This document shows, piece by piece, positions 19,063 to 29,878 of a stretch of DNA of 64,000 nt. Every line of letters begins with the position of its first letter. Position 1 is the stretch's first letter. The stretch spans positions 372,001 through 436,000 of the forward strand of contig NZ_MDJD01000007.1 in NCBI RefSeq assembly GCF_001747085.1, given 5' to 3'. A program made the position numbers and the translations under genes. The DNA comes from Flavivirga aquatica (GTDB lineage: Bacteria; Bacteroidota; Bacteroidia; Flavobacteriales; Flavobacteriaceae). Below the pieces are notes generated by a model, which was given only the letters and a program-made list of their open reading frames with translations, was not told the DNA's origin and made no database searches.

Positions 19063-20406
19063 ATGAAAAGAAATATTGAAGCATTTTTAGAACTTGTAAA
19101 AGAAAGAAATGGTCATGAACCAGAATTTTTGCAAGCTGTAGAGGAAGTTGCAGAAACTGTAATTCCCTATATTGTTAAGCATGATATATATTACGGAAAG
19201 AATATTTTGCTTAGAATGGTAGAACCAGAACGTGTTATATCTTTTAGAGTTTGTTGGGTTGATGATAAAGGAGAAATTCAAGTTAATAGAGGATATAGAA
19301 TTCAAATGAACTCTGCTATTGGTCCTTATAAAGGTGGTTTACGTTTTCACCCAACGGTAAATATGAGTATTTTAAAGTTCTTAGCATTTGAGCAAGTATT
19401 TAAAAATAGCCTAACAACATTACCTATGGGTGGAGGGAAAGGAGGTAGTGATTTCGACCCTAAAGGCAAAAGTGACAATGAGATTATGCGTTTTTGTCAC
19501 GCGTTTATGAGTGAATTATTTAGACACATTGGTCCTAATACCGATATACCTGCAGGTGATATAGGTGTTGGATCTAGAGAAATAGGATTCTTATTTGGAA
19601 TGTATAAAAAACTAAGAAATGAATTTACTGGAGTTATAACAGGTAAAGGCATGACCTGGGGAGGATCTCTAATTAGACCAGAAGCTACAGGGTATGGTAA
19701 TGTATATTTTGCTCAAAAAATGCTTGAAACTAAAAATGATAGTTTTAAAGGAAAAGATGTTATTGTATCTGGTTCTGGAAATGTAGCGCAATATGCAGCA
19801 GAAAAAGTAATACAACTAGGCGGTAAAGTTTTAACACTCTCTGATTCTTCTGGGTATATTTATGATGCTAACGGAATAGATATAGACAAACTAGCATTTG
19901 TAATGGAACTAAAAAATGTAAAAAGAGGAAGAATAAGTGAGTATATAGAGGCTTATCCAACTGCCAAATTTATTAAAGGAAAAACGCCCTGGGAAATTAA
20001 GTGTGATATTGCTTTACCATGTGCAACACAAAATGAACTTAACGAAGAGGATGCAAATACCCTTTTAAATAACGGTTGTATATGCGTTAGTGAAGGAGCT
20101 AATATGCCTTCAACCAAAGAAGCTATAACTGCATTTCATAAAGCTAAAATATTATTTGCTCCAGGTAAAGCCTCTAATGCAGGAGGTGTAGCTACATCTG
20201 GTCTTGAAATGACTCAGAATTCTTTAAGATATAAATGGACAAGAGAAGAGGTAGATAATAAACTTAAAGATATAATGTCAGACATTCATAAATCTTGTCT
20301 AGAATTTGGTAAAGATGAAGACGGTTATGTCGATTATGTTAAAGGAGCCAACATTGCTGGGTTTGTAAAAGTAGCTGAGGCAATGTTAGCGCAAGGAATC
20401 GTATAA
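19063..20406 (+). CDS. gdhA: NADP-type glutamate dehydrogenase
   Basis: A 447-residue hexameric glutamate dehydrogenase of the short bacterial form. The substrate-binding region GPYKGGLRFHP, the catalytic-lysine segment PMGGGKGGSDFDPKGKSD and PAGDIGVGSREIG are all present, and a Rossmann loop (VSGSGNVAQYAAE) marks the dinucleotide domain. It makes glutamate from 2-oxoglutarate and ammonia, the main entry for nitrogen when ammonia is plentiful. It has its own promoter element and terminator. Coenzyme choice (NADP) is taken from family similarity. Confidence 0.95.
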   Translation: MKRNIEAFLELVKERNGHEPEFLQAVEEVAETVIPYIVKHDIYYGKNILLRMVEPERVISFRVCWVDDKGEIQVNRGYRIQMNSAIGPYKGGLRFHPTVNMSILKFLAFEQVFKNSLTTLPMGGGKGGSDFDPKGKSDNEIMRFCHAFMSELFRHIGPNTDIPAGDIGVGSREIGFLFGMYKKLRNEFTGVITGKGMTWGGSLIRPEATGYGNVYFAQKMLETKNDSFKGKDVIVSGSGNVAQYAAEKVIQLGGKVLTLSDSSGYIYDANGIDIDKLAFVMELKNVKRGRISEYIEAYPTAKFIKGKTPWEIKCDIALPCATQNELNEEDANTLLNNGCICVSEGANMPSTKEAITAFHKAKILFAPGKASNAGGVATSGLEMTQNSLRYKWTREEVDNKLKDIMSDIHKSCLEFGKDEDGYVDYVKGANIAGFVKVAEAMLAQGIV

Positions 20407-20427
20407 AAAACCTATATGAATTACTAT

Positions 20428-20455
20428 AAAGCTTCCTAAAACAGGGAGCTTTTTT
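20428..20455 (+). terminator. Terminator after gdhA
   Basis: AAAGCTTCC, 7-base loop, GGGAGCTTT (one G-U pair) and a T tract. It starts 21 bases past the gdhA stop. Confidence 0.85.
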
Positions 20456-20472
20456 GTTTAAAATATATTATT

Positions 20473-20506
20473 TTGAAGTAAAACTCGTTAGTTATAAATA
20501 TATTTG
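20473..20506 (+). promoter_or_regulatory. Promoter of porZ-recO
   Basis: TTG at 20473-20475 and TATATTTG at 20499-20506 are 23 bases apart. The -7 element lies 18 bases before the chosen porZ ATG, implying a short leader. Confidence 0.6.
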
Positions 20507-20524
20507 AATATTCAAAAAACAGAC

Positions 20525-22864
20525 ATGCATAAGAGATTATTTATATTTATAATTTATCTATTTCCATTATTACAGTTTTCGCAAGATTTCTCTGCACTAT
20601 GGAAGGGGCATTTTTCGTATAATGAAATTAAAGATGTTACACAGGGCAATAATAAAATTTATGCTGCTGCAGATAATGCTATTTTTAGTTTAGATATTCA
20701 AACCAATGAAATTCAAGAGATAACGACCGTTAATGGATTATCAGGAGAAACTATTTCTACAATTCATTATAGTGAAACTTATGAATTATTGGTTGTAGGA
20801 TATCAAAATGGATTAATTGAGATCGTATTTGATAATAATGATGACATTCTATCTATTGTAGATATAATTGATAAGCCTACTATACCCCCTACCAATAAAA
20901 AAATTAATCATTTTAATGCTTATCAAAATTATATATATATATCAACAGATTATGGTATTACAGTTTTTGATTTAGAAAGACTAGAATTTGGGGACACTTA
21001 TTTTATAGGAAATGGGGGGAGTCAAATTCAAGTTAATCAAACTACTATTTTTGGTGATTATATATATGCAGCTTGTCTTAATGATAATGGTATTAAAAAA
21101 GCTAATATTTCAAACTTTAATTTAATAGATTTTCAAAATTGGCAATTAGTTCGCTCTGGCAATTGGTTATCAATAGAAAATCAAGAAGACAACCTATATG
21201 CTACAGGAACAGATAGGCGAATTTATAAAATTGAAAATGATATATTAAACGAACTTTTTCAATACGCAGATGCTCCTGTAGATGTTAAATCTATTAATGG
21301 AAATTTAATAGTTACAACAAAAAATAATGTTTTTATTTATGACGCAAATTTCAATATAATATCTCAAGTTTTCGCAGACCCCTCCTTTGAAACCCAATAC
21401 ACTGCTTCTACTGTAGATACAGAAAACATATATATTGGCACTAAAGATTTTGGAATACTAAAAACCTCGATTACAAATCCTACTGTTTTAGAAGAGATAC
21501 ACCCAGATGGACCATTATTAAATATTCCTTTTTCTATTAAAGCAGAACCTAATGAACTCTGGGTTACTTTTGGTGAATATAATTTATTTTATAATCCTTA
21601 CCCTCTAAATGAACGAGGGTTTAGTCATTTAAAAAATGGGGTATGGATAAACAATCAATATAGCGAAGTTTTAGAAGCGAAATCTTTAAATAATATTGTG
21701 GTTAACCCCTTTAACACCAATCAAGTCTTTATAAGTTCTTTTTTTAATGGTCTTTTAGAAGTTAATGAAGAGATCCCTACTAATTTATATAACCAAACCA
21801 ATAGTGGCTTAGAATCTATGATTTCACCAAGTGATCCAAATAAAGATATAAGAGTTGGACCTACTGTATTTGATAAGGATGGCCTTTTGTGGACTTTAAC
21901 GGGGTGGACAAATCAACCTTTGAAATCTTATAACCCTAGCACAAATCAATGGAATGCTTTTAGTTTTAGCAATATTTCTAAAATACCTGATGATTTTCGT
22001 TTTGCAAACATTGTTATAGGGGATGATAATACAAAATGGATTTCAAGTTTTAGAAATGGAATTATAGGATTTAATGAAAATGGAGGAACTCCTTTAATTA
22101 AAAGTATTAGTAAGGAATCTCAAAATATACCTGCCGAATTCACAACTGCTTTGGCATTAGATAAACGAAATCAACTATGGATAGGAACTATAAGAGGGTT
22201 ACGTGTTTTATACAATACTTCAAACTACTTTACCGATGAAAATGTTCAAGCAGAAGAAATCATTATTGAAGAAAATGGTATTGCTAAAGAATTATTATTT
22301 CAACAATTCATAACAGATATAGAAGTAGATGGCTCAAATAATAAATGGATTGCAACTCAAGATTCAGGATTGTTTTATTTTTCTTCAGATGGACAAAAAA
22401 CAATATTTCACTTTACAAAAGATAATTCTCCATTACCATCCAATAGTATAAGAGATTTATCATTAGATGATACAAATGGAACAGTTTATATTGCAACTAT
22501 TAAAGGATTAGTATCATTTAGAGCAGGAGGATCTGGTACGGTTGAAGATTTACAAAGTGCATATATTTACCCAAATCCAGTAAGACCAACATTTGATATT
22601 GTAGAAAAACAGGTGAAAATTAAAGATCTGTCTGAAAATGTAAACATAAAAATAACAGATATTGAAGGTAATTTAGTTGCTGAAGCACAATCTGGAACAA
22701 ACCAAAGATATAACGGTTATAATTTAGAAATTAACGGAGGTACTGCTTTCTGGAATGGGAAAAACCTGGCAAATAATGTAGTTGCATCTGGAGTTTATTT
22801 AATTATGCTTTCAGATTTAGATACTTTTGAAACTAAAGTTTTAAAACTAATGGTTGTTAGATAA
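20525..22864 (+). CDS. porZ: PorZ-like type IX secretion component with beta-propellers
   Basis: 779 residues from the ATG at 20525; the frame opens 7 codons earlier at a TTG, but the ATG gives a proper signal peptide ending QFSQ. Residues about 25-680 hold repeated propeller blades of the two-component-regulator type (ENLYATGTDRRIYKIEN, DGLLWTLTG, NNKWIATQDSGLFYF, GTVYIATIKGLVSF). The last 90 residues are a T9SS C-terminal domain (YIYPNPVRPTF to a basic KLMVVR end). PorZ works on the cell surface with the sortase PorU. The length and two-propeller-plus-CTD layout fit PorZ, and its stop overlaps the recO start (TAATG), which couples their translation. Confidence 0.82.
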   Translation: MHKRLFIFIIYLFPLLQFSQDFSALWKGHFSYNEIKDVTQGNNKIYAAADNAIFSLDIQTNEIQEITTVNGLSGETISTIHYSETYELLVVGYQNGLIEIVFDNNDDILSIVDIIDKPTIPPTNKKINHFNAYQNYIYISTDYGITVFDLERLEFGDTYFIGNGGSQIQVNQTTIFGDYIYAACLNDNGIKKANISNFNLIDFQNWQLVRSGNWLSIENQEDNLYATGTDRRIYKIENDILNELFQYADAPVDVKSINGNLIVTTKNNVFIYDANFNIISQVFADPSFETQYTASTVDTENIYIGTKDFGILKTSITNPTVLEEIHPDGPLLNIPFSIKAEPNELWVTFGEYNLFYNPYPLNERGFSHLKNGVWINNQYSEVLEAKSLNNIVVNPFNTNQVFISSFFNGLLEVNEEIPTNLYNQTNSGLESMISPSDPNKDIRVGPTVFDKDGLLWTLTGWTNQPLKSYNPSTNQWNAFSFSNISKIPDDFRFANIVIGDDNTKWISSFRNGIIGFNENGGTPLIKSISKESQNIPAEFTTALALDKRNQLWIGTIRGLRVLYNTSNYFTDENVQAEEIIIEENGIAKELLFQQFITDIEVDGSNNKWIATQDSGLFYFSSDGQKTIFHFTKDNSPLPSNSIRDLSLDDTNGTVYIATIKGLVSFRAGGSGTVEDLQSAYIYPNPVRPTFDIVEKQVKIKDLSENVNIKITDIEGNLVAEAQSGTNQRYNGYNLEINGGTAFWNGKNLANNVVASGVYLIMLSDLDTFETKVLKLMVVR

Positions 22865-23583
22865 TGTTAATTACTACAAATGCTATTGTTCTGTCAAAAT
22901 TAAAATACAAAGATAACGACCTAATAGTTAGGTGCTATACACAACAACTAGGTGTTATAAGTTTGTTACTGAGAGGTGTTTTAAAAAATAAGAAAGGCGG
23001 TACAAAAACAGCTTATTTTCAATTATTATCACAACTACAAATAACTATTACTTATAAAAACAATAAGTCATTACAGGTTCTTAAAGAAGCAAAATTAAAT
23101 TTCATTTACACAAGTTTACATTCCAATGTTTTAAAAAGCTCTATTATTATGTTTTTATCCGAAGTTTTATCAAACACCTTAAAAGAAGAAGAAGAAAATG
23201 AGACACTCTTTAGTTATTTGGAAAACACATTACTGTGGCTGGATGCTCAATCTGAATACTCAAATTTTCACCTATTATTTCTACTTAAATTAACTAAATA
23301 TCTTGGGTTTTATCCAGACACAACAAATATTGAACATACATTCTTCAATTTAAAAGAAGGTGAATTTCAAGAAAACAACTATGGTAAACATACTATTTCT
23401 GGGCAAAATTTAACACTCTTAAAAACTCTATTAGGCACAACATTTGATGCTTTATCTAATATAAAAATTAACGCAAAGGAAAGACAATCATTTTTAAGTA
23501 TGATTTTGCTGTATTTTGAACTACATTTGGGTGATTTTAAAACCCCTAAATCACTACAGATATTTAATCAAGTTTTTAGTTAA
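22864..23583 (+). CDS. recO: DNA repair protein RecO
   Basis: 239 residues. The N-terminal OB fold (NAIVLSKLKYKDNDLIVRCYTQQLGVISLLLRGV) and the helical C-terminal part match RecO. It helps load RecA onto SSB-coated DNA together with RecR. The usual zinc-binding cysteines are not seen, as in other flavobacterial RecO. The start codon overlaps the porZ stop by one base, and the next gene starts 3 bases after its end. Confidence 0.92.
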   Translation: MLITTNAIVLSKLKYKDNDLIVRCYTQQLGVISLLLRGVLKNKKGGTKTAYFQLLSQLQITITYKNNKSLQVLKEAKLNFIYTSLHSNVLKSSIIMFLSEVLSNTLKEEEENETLFSYLENTLLWLDAQSEYSNFHLLFLLKLTKYLGFYPDTTNIEHTFFNLKEGEFQENNYGKHTISGQNLTLLKTLLGTTFDALSNIKINAKERQSFLSMILLYFELHLGDFKTPKSLQIFNQVFS

Positions 23584-23586
23584 AAC

Positions 23587-25998
23587 ATGAAGTTTTTTTA
23601 TATTATTTTTTGCTTTATACTTATTCCTGTATTTGCTTTATCTCAAAACATAAAAGTTCTTAATAAATTAACTAAAGAACCTGTTTTTGGTGTAGCTATT
23701 TATAATGTAGATAAGTCTAAAAGTATTATTACAAATTTTAAAGGAGAAGCAGAATTAGATAAGTTTTCAGAAACTGAGGTTATTTATTTTAAACATTTGT
23801 CACACGTTTTAAAAAAAATAACGAAGCAACAATTAGGTTTTTCAAATAAAGTATATTTAATTTCAAACACCCAAGGCTTAGAAGAAATTGTAATATCAGC
23901 TTCAAAATTTGAACAAAACAAAAAGGACATTCCTCAAAAAATAGTTAGCGTAAATACTAAAAGTATTCAATTTTCGAATCCGCAAACTAGTGCCGATTTA
24001 TTAGAAAATACAGGGCAAGTTTATGTGCAAAAAAGTCAGTTAGGAGGAGGAAGTCCAATGATCAGAGGTTTTTCAACTAATAGACTCTTAATCACTATAG
24101 ATGGTGTAAGAATGAATAATGCTATTTTTAGAGGAGGAAATTTACAAAACGTCATTACTATAGACCCTTTTTCTATACAAAATACTGAAGTTATTTTAGG
24201 CTCTGGTGCTGTTATTTATGGAAGTGATGCTATTGGAGGTGTTATGAGCTTTTATACACAAAAACCTAAATTGTCTTATACTGATTCTCTTTTATTTAAT
24301 TCTAATATAATTTTTAGGTATTCTTCAGCAAGTAACGAAAAAACTGGGCATTTCGATTTTAATTTAGGATATAAAAAATGGGCATTTATTACTAACGCTA
24401 GTTATAGCAGTTTTAATGATTTAAGAATGGGGAGTAATGGTCCAAATGAATACTTAAGACCTGAATTTGCTTTAGCTACAAATAACGGTGATGTTATTAT
24501 AAAAAACAACAATCCATTAATTCAAAAATTTTCAGGATATAATCAATTAAATTTAATGCAGAAAGCGCATTATAACCCTAGCGAAAATTTAACTTTTGAT
24601 TTTGGCTTATTTTACACTACAACATCAAACATTCCTAGGTATGACCGATTAATTCGTTATAAAAATGATGTATTACGTTCGGCAGAATGGAATTATGGTC
24701 CACAACAGTGGTTTATGTCTAATCTACAAATCACTAAGTTAAGTAGTCGTTCTAATTTATATGATAAAATTAAAACAACTTTAGCATATCAGAACTTTCA
24801 AGAAAGTAGAAAGGATAGAAATTTCCAATCTTCGATAAGAAATATTCGAGAGGAAGCTGTTGACGCCTATTCTTTTAATTTGGATTTAGAAAAAACAATT
24901 AATTCTAAATCACATTTTTTTTACGGATTAGAATACATATACAATAAAGTTAAATCTGTTGGAAAAGAAGAAAACATAATTAATAATACAATCTCCCCAG
25001 CCATTTCTAGATACCCTAATGGATCTAGCTGGCAATCTGCAGCAGTATATTCTAGTATAAAATATAAACCTAATCCTAAATTTATATTTCAATCTGGTTT
25101 ACGCTTTAATCATGTCATTTCAAAAGCCAATTTTAAAGAAAATAACTATTATTTGAATTTACCCTTTGAATCTTCAAAAAATGAAACAAGTGCCCTTACA
25201 GGAACAACAGGAATAAGCTGGTATCCAAATAAAATCTTGCAATGGAAATTAAATATATCTTCTGCTTTTAGATCTCCAAATATAGATGATATAGGTAAGG
25301 TCTTTGATTCTGAACCAGGCTCCGTTGTAGTCCCAAATGAAAATTTAAGACCCGAGTATGCTTATAGTGGAGAATTAGGCTTAAAATTAAATTTTGATGA
25401 TAAAGTCATACTAGATATGAGTACATATTACACCTATTTAGATAATGCTTTAGTACGGAGAGATTACAATTTAAACGGAGAGACCGAGATTCTTTACGAT
25501 GGGGAATTAAGTAACATACAAGCCATACAAAATGCTTCAAAAGCTTGGATTTATGGTTTTGAAGTTGGTTTAAAAATGACTATTACAAATCAATTTAAAC
25601 TTACTTCTCAATATAGCATCATAGGTGGTACCGAAACAGCTGAAGATATAGAAGTTCCAATTCGACATGTTGTACCTAATTTTGGAAATACGCATTTGGT
25701 TTGGTCATCTAAAGGTCTAAAATTAGATGCTTTTACTAATTACAATAGCGACCTATCTTTTAACCAATTAGCGCCTTCAGAAATTGAAAAAGATTATATT
25801 TACGCACTTGACAGCAATGGCAATCCATACAGCCCTTCTTGGTACACTCTTAATTTTAGGGCTCAATATCAAGTAAGTAAATCAACAACTCTTACTTCTA
25901 GTATAGAAAACATTACAGATCAACGTTATAAAACATATTCTTCTGGCATCGCTGCAGCTGGTAGAAACTTTATTTTATCTTTAAAATATAGCTTATAA
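23587..25998 (+). CDS. TonB-dependent receptor, possibly for heme or a similar ligand
   Basis: 803 residues with signal peptide (IPVFALSQ). A carboxypeptidase-like domain (KEPVFGVAIYNVDK) is followed by a TonB box-like segment (LEEIVISASKFEQ) and plug motifs GGGSPMIRGFSTNRLLITIDG and VILGSGAVIYGSDAIGGVM. A barrel with a C-terminal aromatic strand (RNFILSLKYSL) completes it. The plug wording resembles hemin/hemoglobin receptors, but ligand assignment is tentative. It lies 3 bases after recO and so probably shares the porZ transcript. No lipoprotein partner follows. Confidence 0.88.
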   Translation: MKFFYIIFCFILIPVFALSQNIKVLNKLTKEPVFGVAIYNVDKSKSIITNFKGEAELDKFSETEVIYFKHLSHVLKKITKQQLGFSNKVYLISNTQGLEEIVISASKFEQNKKDIPQKIVSVNTKSIQFSNPQTSADLLENTGQVYVQKSQLGGGSPMIRGFSTNRLLITIDGVRMNNAIFRGGNLQNVITIDPFSIQNTEVILGSGAVIYGSDAIGGVMSFYTQKPKLSYTDSLLFNSNIIFRYSSASNEKTGHFDFNLGYKKWAFITNASYSSFNDLRMGSNGPNEYLRPEFALATNNGDVIIKNNNPLIQKFSGYNQLNLMQKAHYNPSENLTFDFGLFYTTTSNIPRYDRLIRYKNDVLRSAEWNYGPQQWFMSNLQITKLSSRSNLYDKIKTTLAYQNFQESRKDRNFQSSIRNIREEAVDAYSFNLDLEKTINSKSHFFYGLEYIYNKVKSVGKEENIINNTISPAISRYPNGSSWQSAAVYSSIKYKPNPKFIFQSGLRFNHVISKANFKENNYYLNLPFESSKNETSALTGTTGISWYPNKILQWKLNISSAFRSPNIDDIGKVFDSEPGSVVVPNENLRPEYAYSGELGLKLNFDDKVILDMSTYYTYLDNALVRRDYNLNGETEILYDGELSNIQAIQNASKAWIYGFEVGLKMTITNQFKLTSQYSIIGGTETAEDIEVPIRHVVPNFGNTHLVWSSKGLKLDAFTNYNSDLSFNQLAPSEIEKDYIYALDSNGNPYSPSWYTLNFRAQYQVSKSTTLTSSIENITDQRYKTYSSGIAAAGRNFILSLKYSL

Positions 25999-26462
25999 CA
26001 TTCTTAAAAAAGACATGCTACTTAATATTGAGATGCTATAATTTTATAATAGTTTTTTTACAATAATAAATAACAACTCATTTAATAACTCAAATATAAC
26101 AAAACAAGCTGTATTATGTTAATTTAGATCGATTATGAATATGTCTCCTGAATTTTTATTTCCCTAAAACGGTATGATGATTCCTACATAAAAGACGAAA
26201 GACCTTAATAGCTTCAATAGTTCAACATCTTAAAGACTATTTACTTCTAAATCAAATCTATTAATAGATTAAAGAATCCTATTAAATATTATTGAAACAA
26301 TCATTAAGTTATCCTACTTCTAAAAATAAACATATGATTCTTTTAAATTAAATTATATATCCTTTCCTACTAAATAAATAATCTAGTTTTTAAAATTGAT
26401 GTTTAAGCTATCAATAGATATTATTCTATAATAAGGGTAAAAAAAATAATTGTAATAAACAG
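25999..26462. other. Gene-free spacer between convergent genes
   Basis: 464 A+T-rich bases. I see no open frame, no strong hairpin with a T tract and no RNA gene. It separates a plus-strand receptor gene from the minus-strand T9SS gene cluster. Confidence 0.6.
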
Positions 26463-29400
26463 TTATTTCTTAATAGCCTTTTTAGTAATAACAGCTCCAT
26501 TTGACAACTCAACTCTAGCTATATATGCCGTATTGCTTAAATTAGATAAATTATAAGTTTCCGAAGTTTTATTTCCTTCAAAACGATATAACTGTCTACC
26601 CAAAAGGTCAAATATATTAACAGCTTTAATTGTTAATTCGCTTAATGTTTTAAACTGTATTTGATTGTTTTCTAATTCAATAATTTTAAGTGTATTTGTA
26701 TCTATATCAAACTCATTAACAGACAAAACCTCTTTTTTAAATCTAATTTCAAAACGATCATTAAACTCGCCTACTTCTGAAACAAATGTATAATCTGAAT
26801 CTTTTAAATCATGTACTGTATTTAGTAAATTGTCTTTTATATAAATAGCATTCTCTTTTAAAAATCCTCCTTCTAATTTAGCAATTGAAAACTTATATAA
26901 CGTAGGTTTAGTAATAACTGTTTTGAATCCAAGATTAACAACCTCATCAACATCAAGACTATGTTCTTCTTTTCCTTGTATTACATATTTTTTACCAGAC
27001 CCTAATATTCTTGTATATAATGCAGCCGCTGTTCCCGAAGAAAGGTTTTTAGTAGCATCATAGTACATGCCATCATCGCCTTCTGTAGCTCCTTTAACGT
27101 AGCCTATTAGTGTTTGATTAAAAACACCATTATCTGAAGTTAAATTAAGCCATAATTTATTAGCATCATTATTCGATTTGTTATTTTTCTTCGTACTCTT
27201 AAAAAATTGGCTATTGTTTGTTGCACCAGAAACACGCATTGCATTATTAAAAACAACATCTCCAGCATTTGTTGGTCTTGTTTTAGAAAATACAACAAAG
27301 AAACCTTGCCCTGAAGGAATAAATCCATTAGGAATAACTCCATCTCCTCCTGCTGCTCCTCCTACTCCATTATGACTTGCATAATCTGAGCTTGAAAAAT
27401 TAAGCTGTTCATTTCCATTACTAGAACTTGAAGTAGGAGTATTATGAGACCAATAATAAATAGCACCTTCCAAAGTTCCTGCTGTATTTGTTACTGCATT
27501 GTACCTATTTTGATCAAAGAACAAATTAATATCTATAGCAGATGGATAAGGGTTACCTATAAAATTCCAATCATTATCTGCTGTTTCTGTATCATTTCTT
27601 ACTACTGGGACATTTATGATTCCATTATTTAAAATACCTTCAAATGTATAATTATATCTTCTAACACCAAGATATAGAGCTTTTGAATGTGTAGCTGCAT
27701 AACCTACTCCTTGAGCCATAACAGTAGCCCCTGTTACTGATTCCCAATCATTACCATTATCATCTATATCGTCTTGACCTGACAATGTAGCGTTATTATT
27801 GCCTGTCTCTGCTGTTGAATCTTGATAATTATTTGCATTAAACAAAAATCTTCTTGTAGGTGAAGACTCTGCTAAGCCTCCTCCTATTGTTTCTCCTGTA
27901 ACTGGAGAACTCCAGTAAGTATATTCATTCCAAGCATTTAATATTGCTGTTTCTTTTTCAACTACACTTGTTCCTGATTCATGATTAAGATATTTATGAG
28001 TATCACTATTTTGTACAAAAGCTCCTTCTGTACGCAATACAACATTCCCATCTATTAGTGCATCATTCTCTACTACAACATGATCGCCATTCGAAATAGT
28101 CAAAGTAAACCCTCCATTAACTCTTAAACTACAAGCACTAAAACTTACTTCCGTCCCTCCATTTGCAGTATCATAATCGCCATTAATTATTGCTGTAGTA
28201 GTTATATCTGGTGTACCGCTCCATGCAGATCCGTCCCATGTTACAGTAGAAGAGCAACATGTATAGCTACAGCCTCCTAATGCTAAATTACCTGTATTTT
28301 GTAAAGTCCAATAAGACGTATCTGCTACTAAATGTGAAATCAAGTCTGAACCACTAGTAATACTACAATCATAATTTCCACTTTGGTATGCACCTACATA
28401 AATAGCATTTACCCCATCTATTAAACCATCTGGCACAGAAGATGTTAATGCATTTGTAGAAGTTGCATCCCATCCTGTGTTAGATACCCCAAATTCTATA
28501 GCATATAACATAGTTGGTGAGGTATGAGAACCTTGATAAGCTATAATTTGATCTGCATTAGGGTCGGCTCCAAAACCAGTATCCGTTTCTGTAACTGTTC
28601 CTATTGTTCCCGAATAATTAGTAACCATATTACCTGCTGCATTAGCAGAAATAATTATTTCTGTTCCGCATGCTAAATCTGATGTTGCTTTCCATACAAC
28701 TACACCTTCCGCTCCTAGACCAGTACCAGCACCAGTCCTAAAACTACCAGAACTTAACCATCCAATATCTGTAAAATTTATTTCAGTTCCTGAAACAATA
28801 TCTGTAAGTAAGACAAATGAAAAATCATCTATAAAAGCATTATCAGAATTAAAACCTGTAATAATAATATCTCCAGGGGATAATACTTGACAAGAAAAAG
28901 CAGATGTACTTAAAGTTCTTCCTCCATAATTATTATTCTGATGATAATTTGATATTGAATTTAAATCATCCCAACTAGGAGAACTTGTTGTACCAGTATA
29001 TTCTCGATTATCTCTATTTCCATCAACTATATCTGTAGCAGCAAAACCAACAGGCAATATAATTCCTTGGTCAACATTTGCATGAAGGAATGTTCCCCAA
29101 TTTGTACCAGAAAGCCCCTGAAAAGCTAAAACTTCATCTCCTCCATTATTTAAAGCAAAACTTCCAAAAACATTTGAAAATTCAGCACTGTTAGAAACAT
29201 ACCCAATTACAGTACCACAACTATAATTAGTAGCTGCAGTAAACAAAATAATACCTTCACCTGTATTATTTAAACCTGTTCCTGTTCCATTAACCTCATT
29301 ATCCGAGAAATAAATTTGAGTACCTGCATCAATATCAGCTCTCAATAAGAAGGTAAAATTCTCACTATCTGTATCAACTCCAACAATAGCAATATCCTCT

Positions 29401-29474
29401 TTTACTAAAGCTGTTTGTCCATAACTAAAATTAAAAGCTAAAAGAATGTAAAGTATGTAAGTAATTTTTTTCAT
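26463..29474 (-). CDS. T9SS-exported surface protein A (type C sorting region)
   Basis: 1003 residues from the ATG at 29474, which begins a signal peptide MKKITYILYILLAFNFSYGQ; the frame opens 6 codons earlier. Two copies of a beta-rich module follow (about 20-195 and 205-405), each with the pattern AIVGVDTDSENFTFLL or IITGFNSDN then GTEINFTDIGW, ending in a Cys-rich linker (CSYTCCSS). A passenger region TWDGSAWSG with stacked strands comes next, then the conserved NKLWLNLTSDNGVFNQTLIGY segment and a C-terminal FDLLGRQLYRF to KKAIKK sorting domain. It is exported by T9SS; its role is unknown. It is the most divergent of three tandem paralogs. Confidence 0.82.
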   Translation of the reverse strand: MKKITYILYILLAFNFSYGQTALVKEDIAIVGVDTDSENFTFLLRADIDAGTQIYFSDNEVNGTGTGLNNTGEGIILFTAATNYSCGTVIGYVSNSAEFSNVFGSFALNNGGDEVLAFQGLSGTNWGTFLHANVDQGIILPVGFAATDIVDGNRDNREYTGTTSSPSWDDLNSISNYHQNNNYGGRTLSTSAFSCQVLSPGDIIITGFNSDNAFIDDFSFVLLTDIVSGTEINFTDIGWLSSGSFRTGAGTGLGAEGVVVWKATSDLACGTEIIISANAAGNMVTNYSGTIGTVTETDTGFGADPNADQIIAYQGSHTSPTMLYAIEFGVSNTGWDATSTNALTSSVPDGLIDGVNAIYVGAYQSGNYDCSITSGSDLISHLVADTSYWTLQNTGNLALGGCSYTCCSSTVTWDGSAWSGTPDITTTAIINGDYDTANGGTEVSFSACSLRVNGGFTLTISNGDHVVVENDALIDGNVVLRTEGAFVQNSDTHKYLNHESGTSVVEKETAILNAWNEYTYWSSPVTGETIGGGLAESSPTRRFLFNANNYQDSTAETGNNNATLSGQDDIDDNGNDWESVTGATVMAQGVGYAATHSKALYLGVRRYNYTFEGILNNGIINVPVVRNDTETADNDWNFIGNPYPSAIDINLFFDQNRYNAVTNTAGTLEGAIYYWSHNTPTSSSSNGNEQLNFSSSDYASHNGVGGAAGGDGVIPNGFIPSGQGFFVVFSKTRPTNAGDVVFNNAMRVSGATNNSQFFKSTKKNNKSNNDANKLWLNLTSDNGVFNQTLIGYVKGATEGDDGMYYDATKNLSSGTAAALYTRILGSGKKYVIQGKEEHSLDVDEVVNLGFKTVITKPTLYKFSIAKLEGGFLKENAIYIKDNLLNTVHDLKDSDYTFVSEVGEFNDRFEIRFKKEVLSVNEFDIDTNTLKIIELENNQIQFKTLSELTIKAVNIFDLLGRQLYRFEGNKTSETYNLSNLSNTAYIARVELSNGAVITKKAIKK

Positions 29475-29492
29475 AAGAGTTAAGTTTAACAT

Positions 29493-29878
29493 TTAATTAA
29501 TTTGGAACACTTTTATATTATGCGAAAAACATGTGCAAATGTAATGCAATCCAACATTTTATTATGTGGAAAAACATGCATTATATCGAAAACTTATAAA
29601 AAACTTTACAAAAAAAACAAATACATAAGATAAAACTTATTAAAATATTTTAAATCCAGAAAAAAAATCAAATATCTTTCTAAAAACATTTAGAATTTCA
29701 GACACTTTCTGTTAAAAACAAAAAGTCAAGATGAGTTCTTAATTAAGAATAATATTTATTTTAATTTGGAGAGATTAAAAAAAGCATTTACAATACTTAA
29801 TACACTAATTAAACTTTATAAGCAAAAAGCAAAGCAATTTCTGCTACTTTTCTTTTTTCTTATAAATCTAGAAAGCTT
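29493..29878. other. Spacer between T9SS proteins A and B
   Basis: 386 bases. The left part holds the promoter of protein A. The right end (about 29784-29885) resembles the 3' flank of the third paralog (33371-33480), so it belongs to the duplicated unit. The stretch TTGGAGAGATT near 29766 resembles the leader of recX (TTGGAGAAATT before 36311), a weak hint of a third recX trace. Confidence 0.45.
29536..29543 (-). promoter_or_regulatory. Promoter -7 element of T9SS protein A
   Basis: On the minus strand this reads TACATTTG, a match to TAnnTTTG, 62 bases before the chosen start. The same TACATTTG occurs before the third paralog and before the gene at 36842. Confidence 0.5.

Noticed and set aside
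18058-20406. Functional link between gdhA and the divergent barrel gene
   Set aside because: Each has its own promoter and terminator; only adjacency supports a link.
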